Shown here piece by piece: positions 8,064 to 15,787 of a DNA stretch of 16,680 nt. Under the pieces are notes generated by a model. It made no database searches. It saw only the letters and a list, made by a program, of their open reading frames with translations, and had not been told where the DNA came from. Origin of the DNA: Kiritimatiellia bacterium (GTDB lineage: Bacteria > Verrucomicrobiota > Kiritimatiellia > RFP12 > UBA1067); the NCBI GenBank assembly GCA_017405115.1, contig JAFRBA010000232.1:1-16680 (forward strand), read 5' to 3'. The first letter of the stretch is position 1, and each line of letters starts with the position of its first letter. A program made the translations under genes and the position numbers.

Positions 8064-10170
8064 AGCGAACAAGTCTCGTGCGATGGCCGTGGCGACATTG
8101 TGTGTCGCCGCAACCGTCTGGGCCGCGCCGGTAGAACGTCCATATCAGTTTCATGCCGAACTTGAGACTGTCCATGAGGCGGGGATACGCGATCTCTCGC
8201 TGAAGCCGCAAGCCGACGAGTTCTCGCTTGTCGACGGCATGGCCATCTCGGTGCCGAAAGACGACGGCTTTCTCCGCAGGGTCGCGGAGGATTTCGCCGA
8301 TTACCTGGCCGTTTCCCATGGCATCAGCGTGCGTGTGGCGATGGACGAAGCCGGCGCAGCCGTCACGGCAAGGATCGATCCGTCGATGTCGCCGCGTGAA
8401 TACCGCTGCGCGGTGTCATGGCATGGCGTCAGGATATCCGCTGCCGACGGACGGGCCGTGGCACAGGCTTTCTACCACCTGGAAGACCTGATGAGCTTGC
8501 GCATGGCGCCGTTTCTCAAGTTCGGCTACAAGCGGCGCAGGACGGTGTTCGCGCCGCGTATGATCCACTCCGGCTGGGGCATTGATACCTTCCCGGAGCC
8601 ATATCTCGTCCGTGCGGCGCACCACGGCTTTGACGCCATTCTGGTCTTTGTCCCGGAGGTGGGCCGGACGCAGCGCGGATGGTGCGACATCAATGCAATC
8701 ATCCGTCGCGCTTCGAAGTGGGGGCTTGACACCTACCTCTACAGCTATGTGCATGCGCCGGTCCATCCGGACGATCCGCAGGCCGAACGCGTGTTCGACG
8801 AGACGTACGGGGCGATCGCCCGCGCCTATCCTTCCGCCCGCGGCTACATATTCGTGGGCGAAAGCTGCCAGTTCCCGTCGCGCGATCCGCGCACCAACGG
8901 CAAGATTCGTCCCACGCTGCCAGATCCTGGCGATGAGCGTCCGTATCCCTGCATGTATCCCTGCAGCGACTATCCGGACTGGTTGCGGGGCGTCAAGCGG
9001 GCGATTGACCGATACAGTCCTGGCGCGGAGATTGTATTCTGGACCTACAACTTCGGCTCCCAGCCGGTGGATGCGAGGCTGGAGCTCTTGCGGAAGATGC
9101 CGAGGGACGTCACATTGCTCGTGACCTTCGAGATGTTCAACGAAACGGTGAAGGCCAATGGCCTCAGGTCGCGCGTGCGCGACTATTCGCTGTCCGATCC
9201 CGGGCCGGGCGCCTATTATCTTTCGGAGGCCGAAGAATGCGGCAAGCTTGGCTTGAGGCTGTACACCCAGTCCAATACGGCGGGGCTCACGTGGGACCTC
9301 GGCACCGTGCCGTATCTGCCGTGTCCGCAACAGTGGAAAAAGAGGTGGGACGCGCTCAACGCCTCGCATGGCCGGCACCGTCTTTCCGGGCTGATGGAAG
9401 GGCACCACTACGGCTGGACGCCGTCGTTTGTCACCGAGCTGTCAAAGGAGGCGTTCACGGACGGGGGGATGCCGTTTGACGAGCATCTGCGCAAGATTGC
9501 GGCGCGGGACTTCGGAGAGGCAAACGCCGAGCGCGCAATCGCAGCCTGGCAGTGGCTCTCCGAGGCTGTCGCGGACAGTTTCCCATGTCCCCAGAACCTG
9601 GCTGGCCCGTATCGCATCGGGCCCGCGATGCCTTTCAACTTCACGACGAACAGGATTGAGTACTCCGACGTTCCGTTCCCGAAGGCGTCGCCATACGTGA
9701 AAAACTATTGCTGGACGTATTTCAACTATCTTGAGGATTTTGCAAAGCGGCGTTTCCCGCCGGTGACCAAGACGGACTGGCGGCCAGACCAGCTCAAGCT
9801 CGAGGCGGAGCTTCTTGAAGGCATGGTCGGGAAATGCGAAGCGGCGGCCGACGCGTTTGTCGCGATGGTGCCGACGGTAGACGCGCGGCGGGCTGGAAAG
9901 GCGAAAAGGATGTCTGACCTGGCGCGCTACATGGCCCGTTGCTGGACGACGACCCGAAATCTCAAGTTGGGCGTGTTGGCTCATCTCGCAAGAGATGCCG
10001 TCGCGATGAAGGCGGCTGCAAAGGCGGAGTACGCAAACAAGGCCGCCACGCTTGAGCTTGTCGACCGCAACTCCCGCCTTGGGTGGGAGCCGTCGATGGA
10101 CTACATGGGCGGCCGGGCCATGATCGAATGGTCCATGAAGCTGATGCGCGACGCATACGAACTTGAATAG
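8056..10170 (+). CDS. Large exported TIM-barrel glycoside hydrolase candidate (GH20/GH67-like)
   Basis: About 704 residues from ATG 8056 (710 from ATG 8038). I prefer 8056 because GGAG lies 12 bases upstream and the overlap with the previous gene is only 8 bases. A signal peptide ends near VWAAP. Residues about 40-150 resemble the small alpha/beta N-terminal domain of GH20 and GH67 enzymes (REYRCAVSWHGVRISA followed by AVAQAFYHLEDL). A barrel begins at MIHSGWGID (about 169). Candidate acidic active-site residues are E269 in IFVGES, E359/E363 in FEMFNE and E448 in EGHHYGW; which are catalytic is not established. The C-terminal 170 residues are mainly helical (FGEANAERAIAAW, then ELLEGMVGKCEAAADAF). 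It probably cleaves a beta- or alpha-linked hexosamine or uronic acid, but the family assignment is by pattern only. No terminator follows; the next promoter lies in the 117-base gap. Confidence 0.82.
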   Translation: MNEANKSRAMAVATLCVAATVWAAPVERPYQFHAELETVHEAGIRDLSLKPQADEFSLVDGMAISVPKDDGFLRRVAEDFADYLAVSHGISVRVAMDEAGAAVTARIDPSMSPREYRCAVSWHGVRISAADGRAVAQAFYHLEDLMSLRMAPFLKFGYKRRRTVFAPRMIHSGWGIDTFPEPYLVRAAHHGFDAILVFVPEVGRTQRGWCDINAIIRRASKWGLDTYLYSYVHAPVHPDDPQAERVFDETYGAIARAYPSARGYIFVGESCQFPSRDPRTNGKIRPTLPDPGDERPYPCMYPCSDYPDWLRGVKRAIDRYSPGAEIVFWTYNFGSQPVDARLELLRKMPRDVTLLVTFEMFNETVKANGLRSRVRDYSLSDPGPGAYYLSEAEECGKLGLRLYTQSNTAGLTWDLGTVPYLPCPQQWKKRWDALNASHGRHRLSGLMEGHHYGWTPSFVTELSKEAFTDGGMPFDEHLRKIAARDFGEANAERAIAAWQWLSEAVADSFPCPQNLAGPYRIGPAMPFNFTTNRIEYSDVPFPKASPYVKNYCWTYFNYLEDFAKRRFPPVTKTDWRPDQLKLEAELLEGMVGKCEAAADAFVAMVPTVDARRAGKAKRMSDLARYMARCWTTTRNLKLGVLAHLARDAVAMKAAAKAEYANKAATLELVDRNSRLGWEPSMDYMGGRAMIEWSMKLMRDAYELE

Positions 10171-10193
10171 CCCCTGCGCCGCCATTACCGCGC

Positions 10194-10222
10194 TTGAATT
10201 TGTCGTCCAAATGTGGTATGAT
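10194..10222 (+). promoter_or_regulatory. Sigma70-type promoter with -35 and extended -10
   Basis: TTGAAT at 10194-10199 and TATGAT at 10217-10222 are separated by exactly 17 bases, with TGG just before the -10 (extended element). Transcription should start near 10229, giving a leader of about 60 bases that contains AGGAGGGG at 10257-10264. The remainder of the 10171-10287 gap holds no other recognisable feature. Confidence 0.8.
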
Positions 10223-10287
10223 GCGCGTGTTTTATTGGAAAATAGGCAAGAAAAGCAGGAGGGGCGATCAACTTTCGCACAGAGTCG

Positions 10288-12288
10288 ATGAGGGAGGTCA
10301 CGAAGAATGGCTTCATGGGCGGGATTGCCGCCGTCGCTTTGGCGGCGTTTTCGCCCTGCACGCTCATTGCGGACGCGAACTCGTTCGCTTCGGCGAAGTT
10401 ACACGTCCAGGTTGACGTTGAGAACATCGACGCCAAGAGCATGCCGCTCTATCTTGCCGACGCACGGGCGGCCGGGGCGGATGCCGTGCAGATTGCGGTA
10501 TGCGACTTCTTCTGTCGAGGAGAGGCGCGTCGGCACAGGCTAGAAACGGTGAAATACGCCCTTGCCGAAGCGGAGAAGGCAGGGTTCGCGACGGCGGTGT
10601 GGACTTCGTCCATTGGCTACGGGTCGAAGGCGGCGCCGGAAACAATGGAGCGCTTTGCTGGATCGACGCGCCTGACCGCCCTTGACGGCAAGGCGCACCG
10701 CTCCGCCGCAATATGCCCGCTCGACCCGACGCTGCGCGAGGCCCTCTGCGAAAACGTGCGCGACTACATCCGCGCTGGCGCGAAGTTCATATTGTGGGAC
10801 GACGACTTCATCCAGAGTGCACGCTGGTTCGTCTGCTGCACGTGTCCGCGCCACCTCGCGCTCGTGCGCGAGAAACTGGGCCGTGACGTAACTGCGTCTG
10901 AGATCCGCGATTCGTTCTGTGGCGGGCCGAACGCCGTGCGCACCGCGTTTCTCGACGCCGACCGCGACGCCGCCAAGGGGCTGGCGCGGCTTCTGCGCGA
11001 GACGGCGGACGCGACCGCGCCAAACATAGGGATGGGGCTTTGCGCGACATATACCCTCTACGACATTGAAGGCACGGACGTCCGGGACATCGTCGCCGCG
11101 TTTGCAGGGAATGGGCCGAAGGTCTTCCGTCTTAGTGGCGCCACCTACTGGCCGCTCGCAGGCAGCGAGCGCTACCCTGGCCAGGGGCTTGACGGCGTCT
11201 TCGAATACATGCGGCTGCAGAGGACGCTTCTCGCCGGGAGCGGAATCACGCTGCTCGACGAGAACGACCCCCATCCGCGCCGCACGTCAGTCGTGCCTGC
11301 ATGGGCCACGGAGCTCTTCGACAAGGTGGTCATCGCCGCTGGCGGCATCGTCCGCAACAAGTACATCCTGCGCTATCCCGCCGACCGCTCGGAGCAGGGG
11401 TATCTCTTCGCGCATTTGGAAAACAAGCGCGACGACGCGAAGCTTTCCGCGATGTTCGCCGGAACGGAGGACTGCGGGTGGCGCGTCGTATTCCCCGAAC
11501 ATCTCGCCCGCGAGGCCGAGCTGCCGGGGAAGTACGTCGGTGACCGCGAGCTGATGAACGTCTTTTCGTTTCCATTGGCGTCGCACTTCCTCGCCCTTAA
11601 CGGACATCCCTCCAAGTTCTCGGGGAAAGGTCCGTCGATAGCATTCGGGCCGGCCGCCGTGATGCTGGACGACGCGGCGATGCGGCGCGGCGTTCTGCTC
11701 GACCGTTATGCCGCGGGCATCCTGGAGAAGCGTGGCATCCGCACCGGGCCTTCCGGCATCCCCGGAAATTCCGGATTCGCCACACACGCCGATGCGCAGG
11801 GGAGAAAGTTCGCCGTCTTCGGGTTTGACGCGATGTCGCTAGATTTCGCCGGCTATGCCGCAGGCTCGCATCGCACCGCTCTCGCGGAGGCCATGGGGTT
11901 CTTTGGCGCAGAGGTGCCGTGCCGCGTGGAAAGCGATTCGCACGTCTACCAGATGGTGAGGCGCGATCCACGCACAGGCGAGATGTCCGTGCTGGTGGAG
12001 AATCTTACCGACGCGCCTGCGGACGTGAAGGTCCTCGTCGGCGGCAAGGCGACCGTGGTGTCCGCGCTGCGCGGCGAGTTTCGCGCCGTTCCAGGCGGGT
12101 TCGCGCTCGAGAGACTTGCGCCGCACGAGTTCGCGGCGGTGCGCATTCGACTTCAACCAAAAGAGGCAATTGCAAAGCCCCTTCGCGATGCGTCGTTTGG
12201 TAGGGCGGTTTCGACGAAACCGCCGCAAACGGCGGCATCATCGATGCCGCCCTACCAGGTTTTGCAATTACCTCATAAGACAAACTAA
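10288..12288 (+). CDS. Exported GH42-like (clan-A-like) TIM-barrel protein with a repeat-derived C-terminus
   Basis: A 666-residue protein. ATG 10288 gives a good signal peptide (MREVTKNG, hydrophobic core, cleavage near IADA), although no ribosome site is well spaced to it; an in-frame TAG at 10243 limits longer starts. Residues about 35-340 look like a beta-galactosidase-type (GH42) barrel: repeated alpha/beta units, FILWDDDF (D171-D173), a Cys cluster C183/C184/C186, and LLDEND with E325 as a possible nucleophile. Residues about 380-550 resemble the glutamine-amidotransferase-like trimerisation domain, and 555-624 a small beta domain ending VRIRLQ. In GH42 the acid/base sits in an Asn-Glu pair after strand 4; here that place appears to hold Asp residues, so activity may differ. 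From residue 626 on, the sequence is encoded by the palindromic element at 12163-12274 and is probably not native. It opens a transcription unit that likely includes the beta-helix gene 11 bases downstream. Confidence 0.83.
   Translation: MREVTKNGFMGGIAAVALAAFSPCTLIADANSFASAKLHVQVDVENIDAKSMPLYLADARAAGADAVQIAVCDFFCRGEARRHRLETVKYALAEAEKAGFATAVWTSSIGYGSKAAPETMERFAGSTRLTALDGKAHRSAAICPLDPTLREALCENVRDYIRAGAKFILWDDDFIQSARWFVCCTCPRHLALVREKLGRDVTASEIRDSFCGGPNAVRTAFLDADRDAAKGLARLLRETADATAPNIGMGLCATYTLYDIEGTDVRDIVAAFAGNGPKVFRLSGATYWPLAGSERYPGQGLDGVFEYMRLQRTLLAGSGITLLDENDPHPRRTSVVPAWATELFDKVVIAAGGIVRNKYILRYPADRSEQGYLFAHLENKRDDAKLSAMFAGTEDCGWRVVFPEHLAREAELPGKYVGDRELMNVFSFPLASHFLALNGHPSKFSGKGPSIAFGPAAVMLDDAAMRRGVLLDRYAAGILEKRGIRTGPSGIPGNSGFATHADAQGRKFAVFGFDAMSLDFAGYAAGSHRTALAEAMGFFGAEVPCRVESDSHVYQMVRRDPRTGEMSVLVENLTDAPADVKVLVGGKATVVSALRGEFRAVPGGFALERLAPHEFAAVRIRLQPKEAIAKPLRDASFGRAVSTKPPQTAASSMPPYQVLQLPHKTN
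12163..12274 (+). repeat. Nested-palindrome REP/MITE-like element inside the 3' end of a gene
   Basis: A 112-base structured element. Its ends are 17-base inverted repeats: GAGGCAATTGCAAAGCC at 12163-12179 and GGTTTTGCAATTACCTC at 12258-12274 (15 of 17 positions pair). Inside, TGGTAG (12198-12203) pairs with CTACCA (12252-12257). That stem encloses two perfect hairpins: a 10-bp stem with a one-base loop at 12204-12224, and a 9-bp stem with a three-base loop at 12231-12251, both starting GGCGG. The whole could fold as a cruciform or three-way structure in DNA or RNA. It carries no gene. It is read in frame as the last residues of the upstream protein. No other copy is in the window. Confidence 0.85.
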
Positions 12289-12292
12289 GGAG
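12287..12292 (+). promoter_or_regulatory. Shine-Dalgarno site for the beta-helix gene
   Basis: AAGGAG overlaps the TAA stop of the upstream gene and stands 7 bases before the ATG at 12300. It lies just outside the right end of the palindromic element. Confidence 0.75.
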
Positions 12293-12299
12293 TAAAAAG

Positions 12300-15200
12300 A
12301 TGAAAACCATAAGGCACTTGTTGGCGGTGATCGCGTTCGCATGTTCGCTCTGCGGCTACGCAACGGACTACTACGTCGACGCCGTGAACGGCAACGACGC
12401 AAACAGCGGTCTCGCCGCCGGCGAAGGGAACGCGATGGAGTCTTTCGCCGCGCTGTTCGCCAAGTACACGATCACCTCCGGCAGCGTCGTCCACGCCGCG
12501 CCGGGCGTCTACACGAACGGCGTGATGACAGGTTATCGCGTGATAGTGCCAGCGGGAGTCACGATCGTTGCGGACGAAGGCCCGGAGAATACGATCATCA
12601 AGGGCGCTTCGGCGGAAGGCGTAGCCTTGGACGTGTCGCCGTTCGGCTGCGGCACAGGCGCCATTCGCTGCGTGTATCTTGGCGAAGGCGCAATAGTCAA
12701 GGATTTCACGCTGACGGACGGCCACTCTCCCGCATACGACGGCAATACGTATATAGGTGCGGTCAACGGGTCGAGTACGACGACATATGTCATTGGATGC
12801 GTTGTTACGAACAATGTCGCCGGTCGTGCGGCGGGCGTGTACCGGTCAGCCGCCATCCGTTGTTTCTTCGACAACAACCGCGCCTATACGACAGGGTGCG
12901 ACGTTATGCAGGGCAGCGCGTTCAACTGCCTTTTCGGCAATCTGCCGAACACGGGAAACTACAACCTCTATCAGGGCGGGCCATACGTGAACAACACGTT
13001 CTACGGATCCGGCTCGTGCGCCCATGCGGCAAATTCGGGAACGATAATGCTGTACAACTCCCTCATTCTGAAGGGGCCTGCAAGCAATGTGTATTGTACA
13101 AACAGCGTCCTTACGAGTGCCAGCATCGGGCGCTACGAATCGACGAAGATTGCAAACGCGGCGGCAGCGAGACTCGATGCCGACTATCGTCCGCTTCGCG
13201 ATTCGCCGTGCATTGATGTCGCATCTTGGGAATTCTATACGAACAGGTTCCCGTCCGCAGTCATCGATGAAGCGACGAAGGACTTCCTCGGCAATCCGCG
13301 TATCGTGGGAGCGGCCTTGGACGCCGGCGCGTGCGAGTCGCAGTTTGCCACCGGCGTTCCGTTCGACTGGCACGTGGACGCGGTTAACGGCAGCGATGCG
13401 AACGACGGCACTTCGGCGGAGAAGGCGTTTCAGAATCTATCGATGGCGCTTACCAACTCGTATCTACGTTCCGGCGACACCGTCCATGCAGCACCAGGAC
13501 TTTACACGAACGGCGTGATCACGTCGAATTGGCGGTTCCGTGCCGTCGTCCCGGCGGGCGTTGCGCTTGTCGGCGATGCGGGAGCGGAGCGGACCTTCAT
13601 CGTGGGAGAGCCTGATCCGGCAGTTGAATTGAACGCCTCGCCGTGGGGATGCGGCAGCGGGGCTACGCTGTGCGTCCGTCTGTGGGAAGGCTCGTCCGTT
13701 CGCGGATTCACGCTGACCGGAGGCCGTGCGGCAGGATACAGCGGGAATAACTTCGGCGCGGCGGTCTACTGCGGCGACGACAGGGTCAACAACAAGACGT
13801 ACGGCTATGTCGTCGACTGCATCATAACAAACAACTGCGCCGCACGCGGCGCGGGCACGTTCGGCGCGGTATCCGTCCGATGCAAGTTTGCAGACAACCG
13901 CGCGTCGCAGGAATCCAGCGACATTCGCGCCGGTTGTGCGTTCAACTGCCTGTTCGGCGACGTGCTCAACACGTCCACGGACAACTTTTTCGGGAGCAGC
14001 GACTTGTTTTATTGTGCTAACTGCACCTTCTACGGATCAGGTGCGGCGGGCAGGATGAACGCGAAAAACGCCGGACTTCGCAATTGCGTGATACTGAAGA
14101 ACGTCGGGCAGTACATGATATTGTCGAATTGCGTCTATACGGGCAGCCTCGGGAGCAACGCCTCTGCCGGCAATTCTAAGAAGGTCGATTCCGTGGAGGC
14201 CGTCCATCTGGACGCGTCGTACCGCCCGCTCCGCAATTCGCCCGCGCTCGACAAGGGCGACGCGACGCACTACACGCTACCGGCTGCGTTGGCGGACGAG
14301 TCCGGATACGACATCCTCAAGGCCGCGCGCGTGCAGGGGCTTGGAATCGACATCGGCGCGTTCGAGTCGTCGGAGTCGTTGGCCTCGACGAACTGGTACG
14401 TGAACGTTGAGACTGGAAGCGACGCAAATGATGGTGCAACGGAGGCAACTCCGTTCAAAACGCTTGCCGCAGCCATGACGAACGGTCGGCTCGCCGAAAA
14501 CGACATTGTGAACGTGGCGGAGGGAACGTATTCTGACGGCGAGATGACCACCGCGTCCTCCCGCAAGTACCGCGTGGTCGTGCCGGCGGGCGTCACGCTC
14601 CTCGGCGCTGGCGCTGACAAGACGATCATCGAAGGCGCCGAAGACCGCGAGAACGGCACGGAGGCCGGCCATTGGTGCGGGCCGAACGCCCTCGCGTGCG
14701 TAAAGCTCTACGCAGGTTCGATCGTTCGCGGCGTGACTCTCACCAAGGGCCATACGCCCGCGTGGGAGGCAAGCAGTACGGAGAACTGGGGCGGCGCGGT
14801 GCAGGCTTCAGGAGTGGCCGCATACGTCGTGGACTGTGTGATCTCCAACAACTTCGCCGGACGCGGCGCGGGATTCTATGGCGGTACTGCGGTTCGCTGC
14901 CGCTTCAACGGCAACGGCGTTGCTTCGACAGGAACCGACATCATGCAGGGCAGCGCCTACAACTGCATCTTCGGCGACATCGTCAACGTCGGCCAGGACA
15001 GCGTATACCAGGGCCACCAGTACGTCAACTGCGTGTTCTACGGCGCGGGGAACGTCTCGCACGACAACAGCGGTACCGTCACCAACATCTGGAACAGCAT
15101 AGTGCTGCGGCAGTGGCCGGGGACGGGCGTCAGGCTCATAAACTGCGCCACGACCGCGTCCTCTACGTATTCCTACGGGGGGACTTCCATCACGCTCACC

Positions 15201-15743
15201 CAGGCCGAGATGATGCTCGACGAGAACTATGCACCGCGCAAGGGTTCGCCGCTAATCGACAGGGGCCGCAACGACCTGTACGCCAAGTTCCCCGTGGCAG
15301 TCGCCGAAGCCCTTGCGAAGACCGATCTCGCGGGAAGCCAGCGCGTGTACAACGGAACGATCGACATTGGCGCGTACGAGTACGACTGGCGCGGAGACTT
15401 CGCGAAGAGGCTGAAGCGTTCGCAGGTAGAGGTTGTGTCTGCAAGCGCAGATGTCGTCACTAACGTAGTGAGGGCGCTGACCGTGCCGTCCGATGCGTCC
15501 ATCGAGATCGACTGGCGCGTGAAGGCTGACGGACGGCACACGTTCTATGCGGTTGCGGAGGGCGAGGGCTCCGTGTTCGTGACATGCGACGGCGTGGAGC
15601 TTTCGCCGACCGCCGACGGGCTGTATACGTTCATCGGGACAACGGGCGAGACGCGGCGAATCGTCGTATCTTGCTCCGATGGCGCGAGTGCCGTTCTCCG
15701 CGACTTCCGCGATTCCAGCGGCCTAACGATCTCGTTCAGGTGA
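12300..15743 (+). CDS. Exported triple-module right-handed beta-helix protein
   Basis: A 1147-residue protein with a signal peptide (MKTIRHLLAVIAF, cleavage near GYA-T22). The mature part is three homologous modules, residues 23-347, 356-690 and 698-1027. Each begins with a WYVDAVNGSDANDG-like segment, continues as a right-handed parallel beta-helix (G-x-T-L-x-G, xVVDCxIxNNxAxRGAG, FNCLFG turns), and ends with (I/L)D-(I/A)-GA-(Y/F/C)-E, the pattern typical of choice-of-anchor Q (DUF1565-like) proteins. Residues about 1028-1147 form a separate beta domain (ALTVPSDASIEIDWRV) of unknown type. Similar folds occur in polysaccharide lyases and surface adhesins; no lyase active site is evident, so glycan binding or surface attachment is as likely as catalysis. 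A strong AAGGAG drives translation. It follows the GH42-like gene by 11 bases. Confidence 0.88.
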   Translation: MKTIRHLLAVIAFACSLCGYATDYYVDAVNGNDANSGLAAGEGNAMESFAALFAKYTITSGSVVHAAPGVYTNGVMTGYRVIVPAGVTIVADEGPENTIIKGASAEGVALDVSPFGCGTGAIRCVYLGEGAIVKDFTLTDGHSPAYDGNTYIGAVNGSSTTTYVIGCVVTNNVAGRAAGVYRSAAIRCFFDNNRAYTTGCDVMQGSAFNCLFGNLPNTGNYNLYQGGPYVNNTFYGSGSCAHAANSGTIMLYNSLILKGPASNVYCTNSVLTSASIGRYESTKIANAAAARLDADYRPLRDSPCIDVASWEFYTNRFPSAVIDEATKDFLGNPRIVGAALDAGACESQFATGVPFDWHVDAVNGSDANDGTSAEKAFQNLSMALTNSYLRSGDTVHAAPGLYTNGVITSNWRFRAVVPAGVALVGDAGAERTFIVGEPDPAVELNASPWGCGSGATLCVRLWEGSSVRGFTLTGGRAAGYSGNNFGAAVYCGDDRVNNKTYGYVVDCIITNNCAARGAGTFGAVSVRCKFADNRASQESSDIRAGCAFNCLFGDVLNTSTDNFFGSSDLFYCANCTFYGSGAAGRMNAKNAGLRNCVILKNVGQYMILSNCVYTGSLGSNASAGNSKKVDSVEAVHLDASYRPLRNSPALDKGDATHYTLPAALADESGYDILKAARVQGLGIDIGAFESSESLASTNWYVNVETGSDANDGATEATPFKTLAAAMTNGRLAENDIVNVAEGTYSDGEMTTASSRKYRVVVPAGVTLLGAGADKTIIEGAEDRENGTEAGHWCGPNALACVKLYAGSIVRGVTLTKGHTPAWEASSTENWGGAVQASGVAAYVVDCVISNNFAGRGAGFYGGTAVRCRFNGNGVASTGTDIMQGSAYNCIFGDIVNVGQDSVYQGHQYVNCVFYGAGNVSHDNSGTVTNIWNSIVLRQWPGTGVRLINCATTASSTYSYGGTSITLTQAEMMLDENYAPRKGSPLIDRGRNDLYAKFPVAVAEALAKTDLAGSQRVYNGTIDIGAYEYDWRGDFAKRLKRSQVEVVSASADVVTNVVRALTVPSDASIEIDWRVKADGRHTFYAVAEGEGSVFVTCDGVELSPTADGLYTFIGTTGETRRIVVSCSDGASAVLRDFRDSSGLTISFR
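12366..13340 (+). repeat. Internal module 1 of the beta-helix protein
   Basis: First of three in-frame homologous segments (residues 23-347). It shares with module 3 the strings MQGSA and YQG, which module 2 lacks. Its terminal motif is degenerate (LDAGACES rather than IDIGAxE). Confidence 0.8.
13365..14369 (+). repeat. Internal module 2 of the beta-helix protein
   Basis: Second homologous segment (residues 356-690), starting HVDAVNGSDANDG and ending IDIGAFES. It differs most from the others in the turn after CAFNCLFGD. Confidence 0.8.
14391..15380 (+). repeat. Internal module 3 of the beta-helix protein
   Basis: Third homologous segment (residues 698-1027), starting WYVNVETGSDANDG and ending IDIGAYE. 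The start-to-start distances of the modules are 333 and 342 residues. Confidence 0.8.
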
Positions 15744-15748
15744 GGGGA

Positions 15749-15784
15749 AAGGGACATAAGGGACGAAAAGGACGCAAGGGACAG
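15749..15784 (+). repeat. Four-unit 9-bp purine-rich tandem array
   Basis: Four consecutive 9-base units: AAGGGACAT, AAGGGACGA, AAAGGACGC and AAGGGACAG, consensus AARGGACNN. They fill most of the 44-base gap between the beta-helix gene and the next DUF4838 gene. The last unit puts AAGGG 7 bases before the ATG at 15788, so it also serves as the apparent ribosome-binding site. Confidence 0.8.
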
Positions 15785-15787
15785 ACG

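Noticed and set aside
10194..10415. A 73-codon leader ORF ahead of the GH42-like gene
   Set aside because: Its first codons are the promoter -35 and -10 boxes themselves, so it would not be transcribed from this promoter.
12198..12257. tRNA gene, suggested by the cloverleaf-like fold
   Set aside because: No anticodon arm, T-loop sequence or A/B-box-like conserved bases; the arms are near-perfect DNA palindromes typical of REP-like elements.
12204..12270. Rho-independent terminator made by the GGCGG hairpins
   Set aside because: The hairpins are followed by CTACCAGG and only a four-T run, not a U-tract; a stabilising or attenuating role is possible but not a classic terminator.
12366..15380. 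Direct repeats as a CRISPR or satellite array
   Set aside because: The repeats are about 1 kb, in frame and diverged; they are duplicated protein modules.
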